NCBI GenBank assembly: GCA_003599745.1
Contig: QZJL01000052.1
Coordinates: forward strand, 1 to 41,241
Source of the DNA: Dehalococcoidia bacterium
GTDB taxonomy: Bacteria; Chloroflexota; Dehalococcoidia; Dehalococcoidales; SURF-40
Direction: 5' to 3'
Length of the DNA: 41,241 nucleotides
The first letter of the stretch is position 1, and each line of letters begins with the position of its first letter. This document shows, piece by piece, positions 37,121-41,241 of this stretch. Both the position numbers and the translations under genes were made by a program. The notes under the pieces were generated by a model, which did no database searches, had not been told where the DNA came from, and worked only from the letters and a program-made list of their open reading frames with translations.

Positions 37121-40100
37121 ATGGCGTCTGTGTCCTCGTCATCCACTGTCCGCGTGTCTATCCCCAGGAAAACCTTCGCTCGTCTCCCCGAGGTGCTCGA
37201 AGTCCCAAATCTCATCGCTATCCAGCTGGACTCTTTCCGCTGGTTCCAGGAAAAAGGGCTTCTGGAGCTGTTCCGGGAGATATCGCCCATACACGACCTG
37301 GTGGGCAGCCGCCTTGAGTTAGTGCTGGTAGAGAACCCCAGCGTTTCGTCCCTGCTGAGCATCGGTCAGGTAAGATGTGACGGCTGCGGCGCCGCCATAA
37401 GGCACGGTGAGAGGTACTGTTATACCTCTGACACCCAGAAGCGGTATTGCACCGACTGCAGTCTTGAAACCGGTTATTTCAAAGTGGTGCGTGACCGGAA
37501 ATCGGGCGAGGTCTATCCCGCTATGTTTGTCTTAAAGGACGAGGATCTGGTGAGCGAGAAGGCCGCCAAAACCCACGGTTATTACGAGTGCTGCGAGTTT
37601 CGCAGACCTCGCCACTCGGAGCAGGAGTGTCGCCAGCGTGACCTCACCCACGCCGTGCCGCTCTACGTCAAGACCCGCCTGCTGGTCAAGGTCACCGGAG
37701 AAATCAAGGAAGAGTCCATCTTTTTCGGCGACATCCCGATGATGACGTCCAAAGGGACTTTCATCACCAGCGGTGCCGAGCGGGTGGTGGTGAGCCAGCT
37801 GCTGCGTTCGCCCGGGGTCTATTTCACCAGCGAGGAAGACGTCGCCAGCGGCCGCAGGCTATGTTTTGCCAAGCTAATACCGACGCGAGGCGCCTGGCTT
37901 GAGTTTGAAACTTCGAACCGCGACGTTGTTTCAGTGAAGATTAACGGCAAGCGGAAAATTCCTATCACGACCCTGCTGCGTGCCATCGGCTATGGTAAAG
38001 ACGAGGAGTTGCTGGGTCTTTTTCCTGAAGAGGACGATAACCCCGACCACCGCTACATCGAAACAACGATGTCCCGTGAGCCGGGCATCACCAACCGGGC
38101 GGATGCCCTGATAGATATTTATAAGAAGCTGCGTCCTGGCGACCCGCCCAGCATAGAAAACGCCCGTAAGCTGGTTGATAACCTCTTTTTTAATTCCGCT
38201 CGCTACGATCTTGGCCGCGTGGGCCGCTACAAGCTGAATAAGCGGCTGAATATCGAGGTGCCCGAAGAGAACAAAGCGCTCACTAACGAAGACATCGTGG
38301 CTATCTGCCGCCACATTCTCTTGGTCAACAACGGTCTCGATGCCTCCGATGAGATTGACCACCTGGGTAACCGCCGGGTGCGCACCGTGGGCGAGCTGGT
38401 ACAGAACCAGTTCCGCATCGGACTGCTGCGTCTCGAGCGGGTTGTAAAAGAGCGCATGAGCATCACCACCGCCGATGTCATCACCGCCTCTTCCCTGATT
38501 AATATCCGTCCGGTCATCGCCGCCATCAGGGAGTTTTTCGGTGGCTCCCAGCTTTCGCAGTTTATGGACCAAACAAATCCGCTGGCCGAATTGACCCACA
38601 AGCGACGTCTTTCGGCGATGGGCCCGGGCGGTCTCTCCCGCGAGCGCGCCGGCTTTGATGTGCGCGACGTTCACTTCTCGCATTACGGCCGTATCTGCCC
38701 CATTGAGACGCCAGAAGGCCCCAACATCGGTCTGATTGGCTCTCCGGCGACCTACAGCCTCATCAACGAGTATGGTTTCATTGAGACACCTTACCGCGAG
38801 GTTATCAAAGAACTCGACAGCCACGACAGCCGTTTGAAAGGCCAGAAGGCAAGGGAAGCGGTGGCGGATGATGACGGCAAGCCGATGGTCAAAAAGGGCG
38901 GCGTAATCACGCCGAAGGTCTTTGCCGAGCTAGCCAAGATGAGGTCCCGCCAGGTCAAGATTGAGCCTTTTGTTTCCGATGATGTGCTGTATCTTACCGC
39001 CGATAGAGAAGATAATTGCACCATTGCCCAGGCCGATGTACGCCTGGATAAGAACCGCCGTTTTGTTGACGACCGGGTCGAAGCCCGAAAGTCTGACAAC
39101 TACCTGCTTGCCGTACCCTTTGAGATTGACTACGTTGATGTCTCCCCGAAGCAGATTGTCAGCGTGGCGACGGCGCTCATTCCGTTTCTGGAGCATGATG
39201 ACGCTAACCGGGCGCTTATGGGTGCTAATATGCAGCGTCAGGGAGTGCCTCTGATTCGTGCCGAGGCGCCGCTGGTAGCTACCGGTATGGAATTCGAAGC
39301 CGCGCGCCACAGCGGACAGCTTCTCTTTGCCGAAAACGATGGTATCGTCAGCTCGGTCAACAGCTCCCGAATCATGGTTTCCCGTGATGACGGAGAGACC
39401 GATATTTATCATCTCCAGAAGTTTGTGCGCACCAATCAGGGTACGTGCATTAACCAGCGGGCGGTGGTGAGCCGCGGCGAACATGTCGAAAGGGGCGACC
39501 TGCTGGCCGACAGCTCCGCCACGGAGCAGGGCGAGCTTGCCCTGGGACAGAACGTGCTCTGCGCATTCATGGGCTGGGAAGGTTATAACTACGAAGACGC
39601 AATCATTATTTCCAACCGCCTGGTGGAAGCGGATAAATTCGCTTCGGTTCACATCTCCAAGTACGAGGTGGAAGCGCGGGAGACTAAGCTCGGACCGGAG
39701 GAAATAACCCGAGATATTCCCAATGTCGGCGAAGAAAGCCTGCGGGAACTCGATGAGGAAGGTATTATCCGTATTGGGGCTGAGGTTGGCCCCAATGACA
39801 TCCTGGTAGGTAAAATAACTCCCAAGGGCGAAACGGAACTGTCGGCGGAAGAAAAGCTCCTGCGTGCCATCTTCGGGGAGAAAGCGCGGGAGGTGAAGGA
39901 TACTTCACTTCGCATGCCTCACGGTGAGTGGGGCAAGGTCATCAACGTGCGCGAGTTTTCCCGTGCAAATAACGACGAGCTGATGGCCGGGGTGAACCGC
40001 TGGGTGCAGGTTTGGGTGGCGCAGAAGCGGCGTGTCTCCGTGGGTGATAAGCTTTCCGGACGTCACGGCAACAAGGGTGTTATCGCCCTCATCGCTCCGG

Positions 40101-41074
40101 TTGAGGATATGCCTTTCTTGCCTGACGGGCGGCCAGTGGATATTATTCTGAACCCCATCGGGGTCCCCTCGCGAATGAACCTGGGGCAGGTGCTGGAGAC
40201 GCATCTGGGCTGGGCGGCTGAGGTACTGGGCATGAGGGTTGAAACGCCGGTCTTCGACGGCGCCCGGGACTCCGACATCGAGGATGCCCTGGGCCGGGCC
40301 TGGATTATCAAGCAGGCCGGGGCCGCGAGCATGGGGTCGGGTGAAGAGTCGCCCGATGTGTGCCTGGGGCGGGCGAAAGCCTGGTTGAAGGATCGTGGCT
40401 ACGACCCTGAGGGGGTCTTTAATGATGATGGTCCCGGGGAAGCGGCGATGGTTTCGACTCGTCTGTGGCTTGAAGGACTCGGGGTACCGGCGGCAAAGCT
40501 CAAACCGGAGGAAATCGCCAGAGCGGTCGAGCGGGTGATGCAGGAGAAGCGAGAAACGCCGCCTATCCTGGGTAAGATGCTACTGCGTGACGGGCGCACC
40601 GGCCAGCCTTTTGATCAGCCGGTGACGGTGGGTAACATCTATATGATGAAACTTATCCACCTGGTCGAGGATAAGGTGCATGCCCGCTCGACCGGCCCTT
40701 ACTCCCTGATTACCCAGCAGCCGCTGGGAGGTAAAGCCCAGTTCGGCGGCCAGCGGTTCGGTGAAATGGAAGTCTGGGCGCTCGAGGCTTATGGCGCCGC
40801 TCACAATCTCCAGGAGTTTTTGACTATCAAGTCGGACGACGTCACCGGCCGCGCTAAGTCTTATGAGGCTATCGTCAAGAACGAGGAGATTCTGCAACCG
40901 GGTATCCCGGAGTCTTTCAAAGTGCTTGTGAAGGAATTGCAGAGCCTGGGGCTCGCGGTTGAGGTCATCAACGAAGAAGAAAGCGGCCCGGCACTGGCCG
41001 TCCTAATTACTGGACCGCGCCGGCCGCGTCAACGGAAAACAGGTGTGAAACGACCTCAATGTGTGGGACCCTGA
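37121..41074 (+). CDS. rpoB: DNA-directed RNA polymerase subunit beta, with N-terminal zinc-ribbon-containing insertion
   Basis: [130 protein letters not shown] before ATG at 37121. Confidence 0.97.
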   Translation: MASVSSSSTVRVSIPRKTFARLPEVLEVPNLIAIQLDSFRWFQEKGLLELFREISPIHDLVGSRLELVLVENPSVSSLLSIGQVRCDGCGAAIRHGERYCYTSDTQKRYCTDCSLETGYFKVVRDRKSGEVYPAMFVLKDEDLVSEKAAKTHGYYECCEFRRPRHSEQECRQRDLTHAVPLYVKTRLLVKVTGEIKEESIFFGDIPMMTSKGTFITSGAERVVVSQLLRSPGVYFTSEEDVASGRRLCFAKLIPTRGAWLEFETSNRDVVSVKINGKRKIPITTLLRAIGYGKDEELLGLFPEEDDNPDHRYIETTMSREPGITNRADALIDIYKKLRPGDPPSIENARKLVDNLFFNSARYDLGRVGRYKLNKRLNIEVPEENKALTNEDIVAICRHILLVNNGLDASDEIDHLGNRRVRTVGELVQNQFRIGLLRLERVVKERMSITTADVITASSLINIRPVIAAIREFFGGSQLSQFMDQTNPLAELTHKRRLSAMGPGGLSRERAGFDVRDVHFSHYGRICPIETPEGPNIGLIGSPATYSLINEYGFIETPYREVIKELDSHDSRLKGQKAREAVADDDGKPMVKKGGVITPKVFAELAKMRSRQVKIEPFVSDDVLYLTADREDNCTIAQADVRLDKNRRFVDDRVEARKSDNYLLAVPFEIDYVDVSPKQIVSVATALIPFLEHDDANRALMGANMQRQGVPLIRAEAPLVATGMEFEAARHSGQLLFAENDGIVSSVNSSRIMVSRDDGETDIYHLQKFVRTNQGTCINQRAVVSRGEHVERGDLLADSSATEQGELALGQNVLCAFMGWEGYNYEDAIIISNRLVEADKFASVHISKYEVEARETKLGPEEITRDIPNVGEESLRELDEEGIIRIGAEVGPNDILVGKITPKGETELSAEEKLLRAIFGEKAREVKDTSLRMPHGEWGKVINVREFSRANNDELMAGVNRWVQVWVAQKRRVSVGDKLSGRHGNKGVIALIAPVEDMPFLPDGRPVDIILNPIGVPSRMNLGQVLETHLGWAAEVLGMRVETPVFDGARDSDIEDALGRAWIIKQAGAASMGSGEESPDVCLGRAKAWLKDRGYDPEGVFNDDGPGEAAMVSTRLWLEGLGVPAAKLKPEEIARAVERVMQEKRETPPILGKMLLRDGRTGQPFDQPVTVGNIYMMKLIHLVEDKVHARSTGPYSLITQQPLGGKAQFGGQRFGEMEVWALEAYGAAHNLQEFLTIKSDDVTGRAKSYEAIVKNEEILQPGIPESFKVLVKELQSLGLAVEVINEEESGPALAVLITGPRRPRQRKTGVKRPQCVGP

Positions 41075-41103
41075 TGAGTTCTGACGAGCAGGCTCGGTAA
41101 CAT

Positions 41104-41170
41104 GTAGGGTGGGGCTTGCCCCACCGCTTTCCGTGGGTCCAGGTTCATGGTGGGGCAAGCCCCACCCTAC
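41104..41170. repeat. long perfect inverted repeat (REP/MITE-like) downstream of rpoB
   Basis: gtagggtggggcttgccccacc (41104-41125) and its exact reverse complement ggtggggcaagccccaccctac (41149-41170); each arm also contains its own GGTGGGGC/GCCCCACC palindrome. Confidence 0.9.
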
Positions 41171-41241
41171 AACTGCCAAACAAGATCGTAGCAAAACCGG
41201 GCCGACCTGTCAAAGCGCTACTCGTGTACGATCGCGATCAG

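Noticed and set aside
37931-38824. 297-aa minus-strand ORF inside rpoB
   Set aside because: Antisense to highly conserved rpoB sequence.

Overview
GC-rich bacterial chromosomal window, about 41 kb. Overall gene content looks like an anaerobic Chloroflexota/Dehalococcoidia-type genome (inference only; no search was run). No rRNA, tRNA, CRISPR array or transposase was recognised. In order: nuoN 3' end; DUF5652-like protein; nadK; GNAT acetyltransferase; NUDIX hydrolase; MazF/RHH toxin-antitoxin pair; an AT-rich orphan gene with a HEPN-type R-x4-H motif; HIT protein; aconitase/IPM-isomerase-like large and small subunits with an isocitrate/isopropylmalate dehydrogenase; pyruvate/oxaloacetate carboxyltransferase-biotinyl protein; a purL gene with an N-terminal tandem PurS-like duplication; purQ; pdxT; three ferritin-like domains in two genes; an acetyl-CoA synthetase pseudogene fragment; CbiK-like cobaltochelatase; a 4Fe-4S/NrfD/cytochrome c module without a molybdopterin subunit; SPFH protein; cNMP-binding protein; membrane-anchored degenerate receiver; LuxR-type response regulator; sensor kinase with a CxxCH heme motif; DAHP synthase; two Dpp/Opp ATPases; UbiD; a 35-aa CxxC micro-ORF behind a palindromic promoter; a Zn-ADH/FeS/Mo-oxidoreductase operon divergent from a tungsten AOR; and a solitary rpoB. 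The best candidates for something undescribed are the zinc-ribbon-containing insertion near the N-terminus of RpoB, the heme-motif sensor kinase beside a cytochrome/NrfD module, the palindrome-controlled 35-aa CxxC micro-ORF, the tandem PurS-PurL fusion, and the MITE-like inverted repeat whose arms contain the stop codons of two convergent genes.
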